The position numbers and the translations under genes were made by a program. The notes under the pieces are model-generated. The model was not told the DNA's origin and did not search any database. It saw only the letters and a program-made list of their open reading frames with translations. A stretch of 64,000 nucleotides of DNA from Pseudoneurospora amorphoporcata. Its lineage: Eukaryota > Ascomycota > Sordariomycetes > Sordariales > Sordariaceae. The stretch lies in assembly GCA_033297205.1 (NCBI GenBank), contig MU859063.1, forward strand, positions 1-64,000, written 5' to 3'. Positions 21,877 to 33,343 of this stretch are shown here, piece after piece. Each line of letters begins with the position of its first letter. The stretch's first letter is position 1.

Positions 21877-23554
21877 GGGAAATGAGGAGAACAAGGTTCA
21901 ACTTCGGAAGAAAGGATCAACAAAAGGACCGTGCTAGCTGAGGGGGTCTGAGTGGTCTGAGGTAGGGTTGTGCAATGGTCGCGCCTGTCGAGTTGTGTGA
22001 GAGAGTGTGTGTGGTGTGCCCTTCTGGGTGGGAGTGGTCGGCTGGCACGCTCTTTTGTTGCTGGTCCAAGACTGGATTGTGGCACATGGAAGACCTCTGT
22101 TCCTCTCTGTCCGTAGCAAGAATGTTGATGTTTCACACCGGGGAACAGAAAACAAGGAATCAATTGAAACCAGCAGATAACGGAAGAAAAAGGAGAGGCA
22201 TTTTTATGAAATCCATCAGCGAGACCGTTGAACCACACTAGTAGCCGAAATAGGAGGCCACCCAAAGAAAGAAAGGAACTAAGGTGGAGCGATAACAAGC
22301 GCCGGCGTGTGTTGTTGCGGGAGTTGGGGAGTCATGATCAGCGACTGGAGCGGGTGAAAGAAGGAGAATCGGAAGTGAGGAGAAGGTTGCAGTGAGTGAT
22401 CAAAGGAAAGGGCGCTGCAACTCCAGAACGGTGCTTCTTTGATGAAACGCAGAACCTGAGGAAACGCGGGCAAGACAAGCAACTTGTAACGATTTGCAGA
22501 TGACGGAGGGTTCTTGATGTTGGCTCTGGAAGAAGGCGAGATGATAATTTCCAGTCTCGTGAAAGAGAACTCGGTAAGAAAAGAGAGGAGAAACAGACAA
22601 ACAGAGGAAACAAGTGACTCGTGGTAGAAATCGGAAGACGGAAGATTAATAGGTACCTTTCAGTTGTAAGAGGACAGCCCTAAACGATGGCGGGGATGCC
22701 GTAAGCTGAGCGCTGGACATCCGGCTCTTTTCTGGGAATCCCTTGCTTGCTGCACTTGATGCAGGGCATCGACACTGCAGCATTGCTTACGGTTCTGCCA
22801 CTCCGGTCCGGCGGCACTGTTGGTGGAATGGCTGATGTTGTCAGCTGTTTCCAAGTAGAGAGGAAGTGTAAAGAATTGTGGTTGGATAACAACGAAGATG
22901 CCGGTCGTGCATCACGATGCAATCTGCTTCTTGACCATGGATCACGAGATGGCGGGTGGTGGCAGCCATCGTGAGGGGAGTCGACATCAGTTTGATTCTC
23001 GACGGTCCGGATTTCTTCTCTGGCAAGCTCTATCGGCAGGTGCCCGTCAATGTTGGACAAGCCAGATTCCGTCGTCCAGAGCTTCTCTCTTCCCGAGTCT
23101 GACAGTTGTTGTCCTGTTTCGCACATGTCCGTAGCTGAGTAACACTCTGGCTTATTTTTGGAGGTTCCGAACCCAATGCGAAGGCCTTTTGGCTTTCAAG
23201 AGCCGGTCGAGCCGTGAAGCTTGTAGGACGGGTGGATCAGACGCTGAGAGGACATTCCATTTTGGAAAACAACTCACTTTCGACATGTTCAAGTGGAAGC
23301 TTGAAGACCACACGTCGCTAATGATTAGGTTGATGTGGTGTAAGAAAAGCTGTAAAATACAAGTATCAAACTCCTAGAAAGCCTCAATTGCTTTACACTA
23401 CTGTAATAATACCTGATGTACCATACCCCACAGGCCACGCCTTATCGCGACGAGAGCCATCGCATCAGCACACCTTGCTGTCCACGAAAAGCCAGCATCG
23501 TCATCAAGTATTCGTCGCAGCCAGCCATGCCCAATCGACACACGGCTGCCAAAC
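21877..23554. promoter_or_regulatory. Divergent intergenic region (amine oxidase / SR140-like gene)
   Basis: 1.7 kb between two divergently transcribed starts; both promoters must lie here. No further gene is seen and no TATA box stands out. ORFs at 22680-23126 (-) and nearby lack recognisable content. Confidence 0.35.
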
Positions 23555-26191
23555 ATGTCGCCGTCCAACAAGATTGCCGAATTTCCTGACGTAGAGGAAA
23601 AGCTCAAGAGGGCCACCAAGCAGTCCGCCTTTGAGCGCCAAAAGGCAGAGGCAGAGGCCAAGCGCCGCAGAGAAGCTGCTGAGACGGCCGCTGTCTACGA
23701 GGACTTTGTCAAGAGCTTCGACCACGACGATACTTCGGATTCCCGACCTTCGAATTCGCGACATGGCAACGACCGACCAGAGAGACCAACACTTGGAGGA
23801 CAGTCGTCTGGAGGGACGGGCAAAAGACACTTTGGCGTCAACAGTCTCAAGAGTGGTCCCGGCAGTCTAGGACCTCCTCCAACATCGTTTAAGAAGAGAT
23901 CATACGATGACTTCCATTCCAGTCGCCAGAGGCCCCACGAAGAGCCCAGGTCAAGGCTAGGATTGGATGAGAGAGAGAGGGAAAGGGAAAGAGACAGGGA
24001 CTCTGAGAAGAGCTCTTTGCTCGTATCCAAGGTTTTCAACGATAGCGACAACGAGGAGGAAGCGGCCGTCAACGGCCGAGCAGAGGAGAAGGCCATCTCG
24101 AAACCCACACTACGCCTTTCCAACCTCCCGCCGAGCACATCACCAGCCGTCATCAAGGCGCTAATCCCACCCAACTTGACGGTCGAGAGCGTCAAGATTG
24201 TTCCGCCATCTGGGCCCCAAGGGACGGAGCGCAAGTCTATTGCAGCCATCGTCACCCTGTCCAAGGAAACACCCGCAACAGAAATCGATGCCGCCGTGAG
24301 CGCGCTGCAAAATCGCTACCTCGGTTATGGCTACTTTTTGTCTTTGCACAGACATCTGTCGTCGGCCGCTATAGCGTCGGGTTTGACAGCCGTCCAGACT
24401 TCTACAGCAGTATCACACCCGTTCGGCGCGAAGCGGGTGGAGGAAAAGCCAAGTGGCCATGGCCCGCATCACGGAGGCTATGGTCGCAACTATGCTCCCC
24501 CGTCACATTATGGTCCTCCAGGGGCCGCCATTAGCAGAAGCGGTTTGCTCCATGTCCCCGTAAAGCCTCCACGGGACATCAGGACACTGCGCATGATCCA
24601 CAAAGTGGTAGAGTCCGTCCTGGAGCACGGACCAGAGTTCGAGGCTCTTCTCATGTCCCGGCCAGACGTCCAACGAGAAGAGAGATGGGCGTGGATTTGG
24701 GATGCTCGCAGTGAGGGTGGCATATGGTATCGCTGGAGGCTATGGGAGATCGTAACGGGCTCCCAAGCAAAGAGGGGAAAGCCGAAATATGTTCCACTCT
24801 TCGAAGGAAGCCACGCCTGGAAGGCACCCGAGCCTCTCGCCTACGAGTACACAACATCAGTTGACGAGATTGTCTCGGATTCAGCCTACGACACAGACGA
24901 AGAGGACGACTTTGAGGATGAACAGAAAGAACACAACGACCAAGAAGACACATTCCTCAACCCCATAGAAAAGGCCAAGCTAGCGCACATGCTAGCCCGC
25001 CTACCTGTCACATTATCCAAGATCAGGAAGGGAGACATCGCTCGCATCACAGCATTCGCCATCACCCACGCCAGCCGCGGTGCCGACGAGATTGTCGACA
25101 TGATCATCTCCAACGTCGAGTCCCCGTTATCCTACACTCAGGCCAGCCCCGACCACCAACAAGGCTCCCGTGAGCGCGAAGGCCAAGACGGGACCAACTC
25201 TCGCGAACCCTCGCCTGCAGTAGAAGACAAGGACAAGGACAAAACCCACGACACCAGCCACGACCTAAGCGCCGCCCGGCTGGTTGGTCTCTACGTAATC
25301 AGCGACGTTCTCTCCTCTTCTTCGACCAGCGGCATCCGCCACGCGTGGCGCTACCGACAACTCTTGGAGACTGCTCTACGCGCCCGCAAGACGTTCGAGC
25401 TACTGGGTATGATGGCTGACAAGCTCAACTGGGGCCGCTTGCGCGCAGACAAATGGAAGCGCAGCATCGGCCTCGTCCTAAGTCTCTGGGAAGGGTGGTG
25501 CGTATTCCCCGTCGAGACGCACGAGTTCTTTGTCAGGAGCTTTGAGAATCCACCGACGCTGAAGGCGAAGGAAGCGGAAAGGGAGGAGGCAGAGAAGAAG
25601 GCTGCTACTGCTACTGGTGCTGCGGGTGGTGGGAAGTGGAAGACTGTTGATGGACCTGCTGCTGCTGCTACTACTACTACTATTACTACTACTACTACTA
25701 CTACTCAGGCTAAGGCTACTTCTGGGTTCTTACCCGTGTCTACACTTGCCGAGTCTACAACGACTGAACAGGCGGAACCAAGGGGTGGTGATTCGGAGTA
25801 CGTGGATCGGATGTTGGAGACGGGAGATACGGATGGGGAGTTGGTGGCATTGCCGCCGAATCATATGCAGTATAGCTCGGGGACGGATGAGTTGTTTTCG
25901 GATGATGATGATATTGATGGGACGCCGGATGAGGATTTTATGGCACTCTTACGGAAGCTTACTACGACGGCGGTGGATGATGGGGATGGGGATGTGGTTA
26001 TGGGGGAGGATGCGGATACATCAGCACCAGCGTCAACGACAGAGGCGAAGATGGTGGAAGCGGAGGTCAAGCCGGCGGTGGTGACTGGGTTCCAGATATC
26101 GGCGAACAAGGCTGCGGCGCCGACCAAGTCTAGGAAGCGGATGCGTGCTGTTGATATGTTTGCTGGGTCGGATTCGGAGGAGGAGAAGTAA
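23555..26191 (+). CDS. U2 snRNP-associated SURP-domain splicing factor (SR140/U2SURP-like)
   Basis: Intronless, 878 aa. In order: a basic, coiled N-terminus (KRATKQSAFERQKAEAEAK); an Arg/Glu/Asp repeat (~150-165); an RRM-like region (~185-270, THLRLSNLPPS-type RNP2 seen as TLRLSNLPPS); a SURP/SWAP module at ~345-400 (MIHKVVESVLEHGPEFEALL, then WAWIWD and WYRWRLWEI); an acidic linker; an RNA polymerase CTD-interacting-like (CID) helical region at ~470-660 (LPVTLSKIRKGDIARITAFA); and an acidic, Thr-rich tail. RRM-SURP-CID is the architecture of human U2SURP/SR140, a U2 snRNP component. The nuclear role in pre-mRNA splicing is inferred from that architecture. A triplet microsatellite (25660-25706) encodes an Ala/Thr run. 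Confidence 0.85.
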   Translation: MSPSNKIAEFPDVEEKLKRATKQSAFERQKAEAEAKRRREAAETAAVYEDFVKSFDHDDTSDSRPSNSRHGNDRPERPTLGGQSSGGTGKRHFGVNSLKSGPGSLGPPPTSFKKRSYDDFHSSRQRPHEEPRSRLGLDERERERERDRDSEKSSLLVSKVFNDSDNEEEAAVNGRAEEKAISKPTLRLSNLPPSTSPAVIKALIPPNLTVESVKIVPPSGPQGTERKSIAAIVTLSKETPATEIDAAVSALQNRYLGYGYFLSLHRHLSSAAIASGLTAVQTSTAVSHPFGAKRVEEKPSGHGPHHGGYGRNYAPPSHYGPPGAAISRSGLLHVPVKPPRDIRTLRMIHKVVESVLEHGPEFEALLMSRPDVQREERWAWIWDARSEGGIWYRWRLWEIVTGSQAKRGKPKYVPLFEGSHAWKAPEPLAYEYTTSVDEIVSDSAYDTDEEDDFEDEQKEHNDQEDTFLNPIEKAKLAHMLARLPVTLSKIRKGDIARITAFAITHASRGADEIVDMIISNVESPLSYTQASPDHQQGSREREGQDGTNSREPSPAVEDKDKDKTHDTSHDLSAARLVGLYVISDVLSSSSTSGIRHAWRYRQLLETALRARKTFELLGMMADKLNWGRLRADKWKRSIGLVLSLWEGWCVFPVETHEFFVRSFENPPTLKAKEAEREEAEKKAATATGAAGGGKWKTVDGPAAAATTTTITTTTTTTQAKATSGFLPVSTLAESTTTEQAEPRGGDSEYVDRMLETGDTDGELVALPPNHMQYSSGTDELFSDDDDIDGTPDEDFMALLRKLTTTAVDDGDGDVVMGEDADTSAPASTTEAKMVEAEVKPAVVTGFQISANKAAAPTKSRKRMRAVDMFAGSDSEEEK
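25660..25706 (+). repeat. Imperfect CTG/CTA triplet microsatellite inside the SR140-like CDS
   Basis: Runs of GCT then ACT codons encode Ala and Thr tracts in the disordered C-terminal region. Length variation here would stay in frame. Confidence 0.85.
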
Positions 26192-27614
26192 GGTAGATGA
26201 TACTCGGCACTGCCATTTTTCGCTTCCAAGGCCTAGTCGCATCTCCTGTACACTTGAGGTACCTCTAGCATTGCATAAACCCAAACCCCAAGGCACCCAA
26301 TACATCAATTCTTTCAGTCAAGCCTTGGAAGATGCTAGCCCGAGATACTGCGGTACATAACCCTTACAGCAATGCATCATGCAATCCCGCATTGTAAGCA
26401 ACTCGGTAAGGGATGCAGTTGCCACTTTCGGAAGTCGTTTTTTTGGAGCTGAAATAATGGAAGTCGCCATGTTCCTCTTTCTTGGCTTCTTTCAATCATG
26501 TCGATGGTTGATCTTTCCGTGACAGACAAAAGATGACAGGCAGTGCGTTGAACTCTTGGCTCATGCGGGAGTACCCAGGTACATACATGCTCTTAGTCAT
26601 CTGGATCTATCCAATGAAAACCTGCTCAAACTGGTCCGACAAGACCGCCCCCCACCACCAACCGCCAAGTCCACATTCGGTCCCAGAACCGACGCCCATT
26701 CGTGATGCGAGTTTCAAACATTGAAGACGGACGACAGACGAGCCTCGAACGGTGCCTGTTGGACCCTGGCATCCGCGGCTGGTACGTACAATCGACACCA
26801 CCTCGCCAGTCTGACCTGTCGGACCCCTTGTGTGCAGTGCAAGAAAGACACAGGTTCGTCTACCGAGAAGCAGCAAGCAGTTCCTCCTTCCTCGTTTATA
26901 AGCTGCAGTGAGGCTGTTCACATCCAAGGGTAGAGGTAGGCAGTCACTACTATCGGTACCCAGCACCAGTACCACGGAAGGAGCTCTTGGTTGACAGAAA
27001 TTCGTCCCTTGCTTTCGTTGGCTCCTACTACCTGCTGCAATCCATGTTACTTCGGTCCCGGGCACCGTCACTTTGGCCTGTCTCGCGTTGCCGCTGCCGT
27101 CGGTTCTCGACGGGACGAACTACCAAGAGGACCTTCACTTGTTAAGCATCCGAAGTCTCATCATTTTACATATCTCTACACTCGTCGTACATACACCGCA
27201 ACAGTCTCGCTCAAGGACTTACGGTGGCAACTGTCCAAGGAAACTCACACGTCAACGCTGTTCGTACCTTGAGTTCATTGCAGGGAAGCCACCGCTGTCA
27301 GTCCGATACACGGTCCCACAGATCACCTGTGATCGAGTCTCCTGAGTTGTCTGTTCACGACCCAGAAGGTACGACGTTGAGCCGCGAGAGAGCTCTACGA
27401 AAGGCAACCAGGGTGCTACCTCCCACCCAGCATCATAGCTTTACCGAGCACGTTTTACGCACGCGGCACACGAGGCCGAGCCGCTGGTCCCTGGTGACTG
27501 AGGTGACCGGGGGTCCCTCAAGTCACTTTTCTCGAGCGGTTTCCACCCCTCCATCATCCATCACCAACTTTGAGTAGGGTCTTCACTTGGAGAACGTACC
27601 ACCAAGCCGCCAAA
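26192..27614. promoter_or_regulatory. Intergenic region and leader of the copper-fist gene
   Basis: No gene seen. The last ~400 bases before 27615 probably form the leader of the copper-fist gene. I looked for the Mac1/GRISEA-type site TTTGCTCA and did not find one. Confidence 0.35.
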
Positions 27615-30014
27615 ATGCCCGTCATTAACGGCCAGAAGATGGCCTGGTAAGTCATTTTCTCTCATCTTCTTGTTCGTATGTTTGCCATACTGGTAATCGT
27701 CATCCCCGCGGGCAAAGGCACCGGTGTGCCGTCGCACCAAGCTCATCCTTTCGCAAGCTCCCGAGACCGAAGCTGGCAAGGCTAGTCAGACATACATTTT
27801 CCGTGCTTTCTCTTTTTTTAGCTGACTTTCTTCTTTCACCCCCTTAGTGCGCCATGTATTCGCGGCCATCGTTCTACAAAATGTACTCATGCCACCGAGC
27901 GCGTTATGGTGCCCGTTAGGAAACCGGGACGGCCCCTGAGCCTTTGCGCTTGTCCAAATCGGCCCCCGAACTGCTCTTGCGGAGGCGGAGGCGTCAAGGT
28001 GGCCATTCCTCGAAAGCAAAGGTGCGGATGTGGTCCTGGCCACGATGATTTTGCCCAAGACCCCTCTATGGATGCGTCTTTTCGTCTCCATGCCTCCTCG
28101 TCGACACCGGCGCGGCCTGCTTTCAGGGTGACCAAATCGGGCTCCATATCGAAGCCGCATGTCCGCTATCAGTTGCCGACGTTTGATCTTAACCTGGCGG
28201 CACTCGGCCTGGCCGGACACCATAATGACGCCTTAGGTGCGAACATGGCGGGTGTCTCTGCCGGCGAATTTATGACGAGTGTCAATCCAACGGTGCAGCT
28301 ACCGATTGGGGGCCAACCAGGATTCAATTACGGAATAGGATACCCAGCTGTCGCTGTCAGCGAAACCCTGTTGAACCAACAAACTTTCTCGTCCGCACCC
28401 TCAATGGGACACGACAGAATCACTCAGTCACCGCCACAGAGATCCAAGACTGAAAATAATGCTATCGGCGAGCAACTGGCTGCCTTCGCTGCGTTGCAGA
28501 GACAGCAGATTATCAACCCCAACGGGATTACTGGTGCCACTTTTATGGGACCGCATAACTTCCCTCGGCAACAAGTTGCACAAAGTCAAAGTGGACCGGT
28601 GTCGCAAAGCAGTCCGACGACCACTCTTGGAGATCAGAGCTTTTCTGATGAGGCCTTATCATGGAACAAGGTCAAACAGGACGTGGATGCCAACGGCGAT
28701 GGAACGAAAGGAATGGGCGCAGAGAGCAGCCCTAAGAAAGGGAGCTGTTGTGGTGGCAGCCGAGATTCACGAGCATCCCAACAGCATGCTAATGGCTCTG
28801 TTGATGTGCCTCAACCCGGTTACGGACAGCCTTCCGCAACCCCTCTGCAGTTCAACACTCCATCTCCTCTAGAGCTCAAGCAACAGCAAGAACCCTTGCC
28901 CTCCCAAGTTATGCCCTTTGGTTACCAGACCGTCTTTCGGTACCCAGAAGAGTACGGTTCCTGGAACCACCCCCTTGATCCCCAAACCTACCAACAAGTA
29001 GCCCTCCAAGGAGCCGCTGCCACACAAGCCTCCCATCAAGAAGCTGGCCTCGCCCTTGATCTGTTCCTGTCCGAAGGAGGAGGTGCTGGTACAAGCCATG
29101 AATGCACTTGCGGTCCCGGCTGTCAATGCGTCGGATGTGTCGCACATCCTTACAACCCTCAAACTATTCAGTACGTCCAGGGCGCTTACAGTAACTACAA
29201 CGTTGCCAGTCCTATTGCTAGTCCCATTGCTAGTCCCAGTGGTCAAAGTCATCGCGGCAGTCTCGACTTTGCTGCGACGACTGGGGTTCACCAGCAGCAA
29301 CAGCAACAATATCAAATTAGCAGCCCTACTCTTGGTCCTACAAACGGCCAACATCAGCAACCCCAGCAGCAACTACCACCCGATTCGCCAGTTGAGGCCC
29401 AGACGCCTAGCGACGCATCAGGGACCCCCGGTGATGAGCAGTACCTCTCCACAGCTGACTTTGTGTGGGCGACCATCCCGCTACCCAGTTGGGCCGGCGA
29501 GTCTCTGTCATGCCCTTGCGGAGATGATTGTGCCTGTATTGACTGTATCATTCACGGAAAGGCGGTGCCGTCTTTGGCTGGTGTTGGGGACGGGTTGGAG
29601 CAACAACAGGCGTATGACATGGGCCAATATCAGCAAAACCAGCAGGTGCAAGGCCATGGTCGGAATCAAAGCCAGGGTCACGAGGGTATGATGCCCATGC
29701 CGGATGGATTGCCCCAGGGAATGATGACTAGTGGCCCTCCTTCGAGCGTGATTCCCATCGTTCACCGAGGCATGGGGGACATGAGCGACTTGAACGGTCC
29801 CAACGACGGCGGCATGAGCGGTGATATCAACAGCGCGATGTCTAGTCCACGCACGCCTCACACGCCTCACACGCCCCGAGGTATTGATGGCATCCTCAGG
29901 GCTGCTGCCACTAACGGCGATGGTGTAGGTGGTGACGGCGGCGGCAGTGGTGGAAGTTGCTGCGGAGGTAGAGGAGGTGGGGCGGGCAGGAGCACAGAAG
30001 TGTCCGTCCCTTAG
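27615..30014 (+). CDS. Copper-fist transcription factor (GRISEA/Mac1/Cuf1 type)
   Basis: Exon 1 (27615-27646, 11 codons) joins exon 2 (27848-30014) across a 201-base intron that splits the first zinc-ligand codon (TG|T); 732 aa. The N-terminus is a copper fist: MPVINGQKMACAPCIRGHRS with Zn ligands Cys11, Cys14, Cys23 and His25, and the minor-groove hook at GRP (38-40). A Cys cluster CACPNRPPNCSC follows. The long Gln/Ser/Gly-rich remainder carries two equal Cys-His motifs, CTCGPGCQCVGCVAH (~430) and CPCGDDCACIDCIIH (~566), plus SCCGG-type pairs. In Mac1/GRISEA such motifs bind Cu(I) and switch off activation of copper-uptake genes when copper is ample. Nuclear action and the uptake role are inferred from this architecture; an Ace1/Cup2 detoxification role is less likely because the C-terminal Cys-His repeats are Mac1-like. 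Confidence 0.9.
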
Positions 30015-31219
30015 GAGTAGTTGAATTCATATTTTCTTGCCCTGCTTGCCATGAGCCCTTGGGAAGCGTCCTTGGAGATGGTAGTGGATGGGGAGAATAC
30101 ACAAGAGGAAAGAGATGAGACAATGGAGCAGGACTAGGTTGGGAGGTGAACAAGCACCCACCTATTGGGAGTGGGCATATATTATCCCAACCAGCGATTC
30201 CATACATGTGCTAGGGATACATACCGAGTTAGGCGAAGAGGAGGACGATAAGACACGGCTGGTACAAACGTATATATATACCCTTCACTGCTAGGCGGAA
30301 GGACAAGGCTGGCAGTAACATAACGAATAAAAAGGGCCTTGATGGCATTTCTCTCGAACTCTTTGGTGAAGCCCACGACGATCGGCCCATTGAGGGCATT
30401 AATTCATGTTGGGATCATCCGTTCCAAGCATTTGATGGCGGTGGACTCGACTGACTGTGCAGCACTGAGCAAGATGAGAGTACAGTGGGCGTAGGAGGAG
30501 TCGATCAGCGAGCTTTTGAGCAAGTAACAGCTCATTCATATTTGCTCGGTAACATGCAGAACATGCGCTCAATAGCGATCCTCCTGAACATCATCATGAC
30601 CATGAGCCACGGGCAGCAGTAATGTCAGCCCACAATGGCAGTTGCAACTTCCACCCCGCTCAGCCCATCATTCATCGTCACATGCACGCTTTTCCTCTTT
30701 CCCTCTTGTTTTGATTTAGTGGTTATTCAGTTATCGTACGAATTGCATCCCAAAAGGTCATTAGATATGAAGATCTCCGAAAGTATGTACATGAAGCTTA
30801 GGAAGGAGAAAAAAAAAAGAAAAAAGAAAGATAAAAAAAAGGAAGAAAAGAACAAAGGAACAAAGAACAAAAATACGGCGTCCAACGCTCGGCTCAAGAT
30901 ATTAACAGTGATATCGTTAAAAAAAAAAGAAAAAAAAAAAAAAAAACCAAACCCAAGAGAACCATTCATCCTTGACCCCTACCTTACTCCAGCCCGTTCG
31001 CAATCCCCGTTAACTCGTTATTTTTTTCCAAGACAACCCCATACTATATATAAGATGCCATCCCAAGCCACTGGATTGGACCCCCGAACAACCCTTCACA
31101 CTCGTCATTTCTTTCCATCCCCATCATGTGTTGTGTTCTTCTCATCCCATCCCTTCACTCCCACCCACACTGTGTGTGTATTCATCCCAATTTCTCATCC
31201 ATCCAGTTTCTCACAATCA
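30015..31219. other. Convergent intergenic region with an A-rich tract
   Basis: Between the 3' ends of the copper-fist gene (+) and the MARVEL-like gene (-). It holds an A-rich, AAG-like low-complexity tract (about 30808-30945). A 252-codon plus-strand open frame across this tract is compositionally biased and not accepted as a gene. Confidence 0.4.
30808..30945. repeat. A/purine-rich low-complexity tract
   Basis: Long runs of A broken by single G residues. It may act as a 3'-end or transcription-termination element for the convergent genes, or have no function. Confidence 0.8.
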
Positions 31220-33343
31220 TCACGTCGAGCCCCTCGACCTTCGCGAATCATGTCTTGCAATATTAGCAGGCTCACACCCCGTCTCATACCGCTGATAAGG
31301 CGGCAACGCAGTCGACACGGAACTGACGTCCGACATGGAGATGGAATATCGGTCTGGGGAGGGCGGTTCGTTTGCGTTGGCTGTCCTTCCTGACATGGTG
31401 GTCCCGTCGTATCGCAGTTCGAGGTTCAGACCTGTCGTCGTCGTCGTCGTCGAGCAGCCTGGTGCATAATTTGGGTTTATCGACGCTGGGTTTCTGTTCC
31501 CCGTGTTGGTTGGAGTGGGAGTTGTGCTGCGGGAGTCGGTGTTTGGGTAGATGAATTCACTTCCGGGGAAGGGTGCGGCGCCGGGGAGGGGCGGGAGGGG
31601 TGGTAACGCTGATTGTTGGCCGGCAAAGGCGTGGTGGTGTTGGTGTTGGTGTTGAAGGAGACTGGGCTGTCGTTGGATTAAAGGGTATTGTTGTTGTTGT
31701 TGTTGTGAGTTGTCGTTTGATCCGTCTGCTGCTAGAGAGAGGTAATCGGTTTTCCCACCGCCACCGCCTCCAGTAGTCGGAGGTGATGGTCCTTGTGGTG
31801 GTGGTATATGTAAAGCTAATTGTTGAGGTTGTTGTTGTTGCTGTGATCTTACAGAAGGATATTGTACACCATCTGCTGCTCCATCCGACGCCAAAGCTAG
31901 ATAGTCTCCTTTCGCTGGCATCGGCAAGGCTCCCCCTTGCGGTACTAGAGGTACGTTTTGTGGAAAGTCATAGAGGTGTTGATATTGCGTTTGCTGGTCC
32001 GGTCGATATTGCGGTCCATCTGCTAACAAGGCCACTTCGGGGTTTAGAATGTCGTTTTCGGCCAAGGGGGGTAATGTCCCTTGTGTCAGATTTCGTTGAT
32101 GATGGCGTTGTGGTTGATGGTACTGCTGATTTGATTGGTATTGTTGATGTTGGGTGATGTTGTGTGACTGATGAGCACCTTGAAGGTATTGCGGTCCATC
32201 GGCTACTAACGCAGCCCCGATATCTATCTCTCCTTCATCTATGGGAGATACTGGGACGAAGGTTGAGTTTGCCCCGCCTGGTCGACTGGTGTTGTTGCTG
32301 CTGACGGTGCTCACTGATAGATGGCGAGATGGTATTGATGATGTGTTCTGGCTAACAGCTCTTCGTGGCGGAATTGTACTGGACTGGGACTGGATTGCCC
32401 CAGATATATATGGCCCATTTCCTCCGGTCGCCGTCGAGGACGTCGTTGCTGTCACGTTACTACAGATCGAAGCGGTGCGGGTGACGACACCTTCACTTGA
32501 CGGTCCTGCCGATCGTTTGGAATGTTGTGTTCTCGGGGCTTCGATGACTGGCGATGAGGTGGCATCGCTGAGTTTCGATTCCATGGTGTCGGCTCGCTCG
32601 AGGGAGTTGAGAACTTCGATGCATTTGGAATTTTTGGTGTAGTTTTTCTCGAAGATTCGTAGGACGGTGAGGATGACGGTGGCGATGTAGGTGAAGCTAC
32701 AAGATGTCAGTTATTCTGGCCTCGTAGAAAGGGCGGCGAGATGTTAAGACATGGCGAACTTACACAAGCCCCAGAGCAATGGCATAATACGATCGTTCAA
32801 AAGCACAAAACCTGTCGAGTTCGCCCTTCTCTCCATCATAACCCGAGGTAAACCCAGGCGCAGTAAAGCCCGGTCGAGGTTTGTACACCTTGTGATCATC
32901 ATCCTCCTTCTTGGTGGTAGTCAACCCACCGCAATGAGAAGGAAGGCCAGCATTAGCAAGAAGGGTGATGATTGCTAGGTCAACGCCGCAAAAGATGATA
33001 TCGCCCATGATAAAGGTGATAAGCCAACCCGTCTTCTTGGATCGTTGGCCACTATGTTGGATGAAGACGGCGAGTGTAGCATAGACAAGAGTCATACAGA
33101 TCTATCCGTGATGACATGTATGTTAGCTGACGTGTTCTCGGCGATACAGGAGACAAAAGACTCCTCCAGAAGCAGCAGAAAGCTTACCAACAACTCCGGG
33201 ATGAGCATGCTTTTAGTCAGTCCAAGGTGTCCGTTCCTGTAAACGGTTGCAGTGACGAAGCCGTTCATGGTCGCTCCTACCAGAGCGGCGGCGATCTGGA
33301 ACGCCCGCATGACCACGAGCCATGATGAAAGTTCCCACGCCAT
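31220..33343 (-). CDS. Four-helix MARVEL-like membrane protein with Gln-rich tail
   Basis: Three exons (33343-33188, 33101-32764, 32696-31220) give 656 aa. Roughly the first 200 residues hold four hydrophobic helices: MRAFQIAAALVGATMNGFV; PELLICMTLVYATLAVFIQ; GWLITFIMGDIIFCGVDLAI with IITLLANAG; and VFTYIATVILTVLRIFEK. This matches the MARVEL fold found in fungal plasma-membrane and eisosome-associated proteins (Nce102/Sur7 neighbourhood), though I cannot name an orthologue. The splices are set by maintaining helices 2 and 4. The ~450-residue cytosolic tail is Ser/Thr/Pro/Gln-rich with CAA-encoded Gln runs and a repeated LxADG...QY element. Function unknown; a scaffold role is only inferred. 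Confidence 0.7.

Noticed and set aside
30635..31393. 252-codon plus-strand open frame
   Set aside because: Much of it is a Lys/Glu run translated from the A-rich tract; no domain, and its end overlaps the MARVEL-like gene on the other strand.
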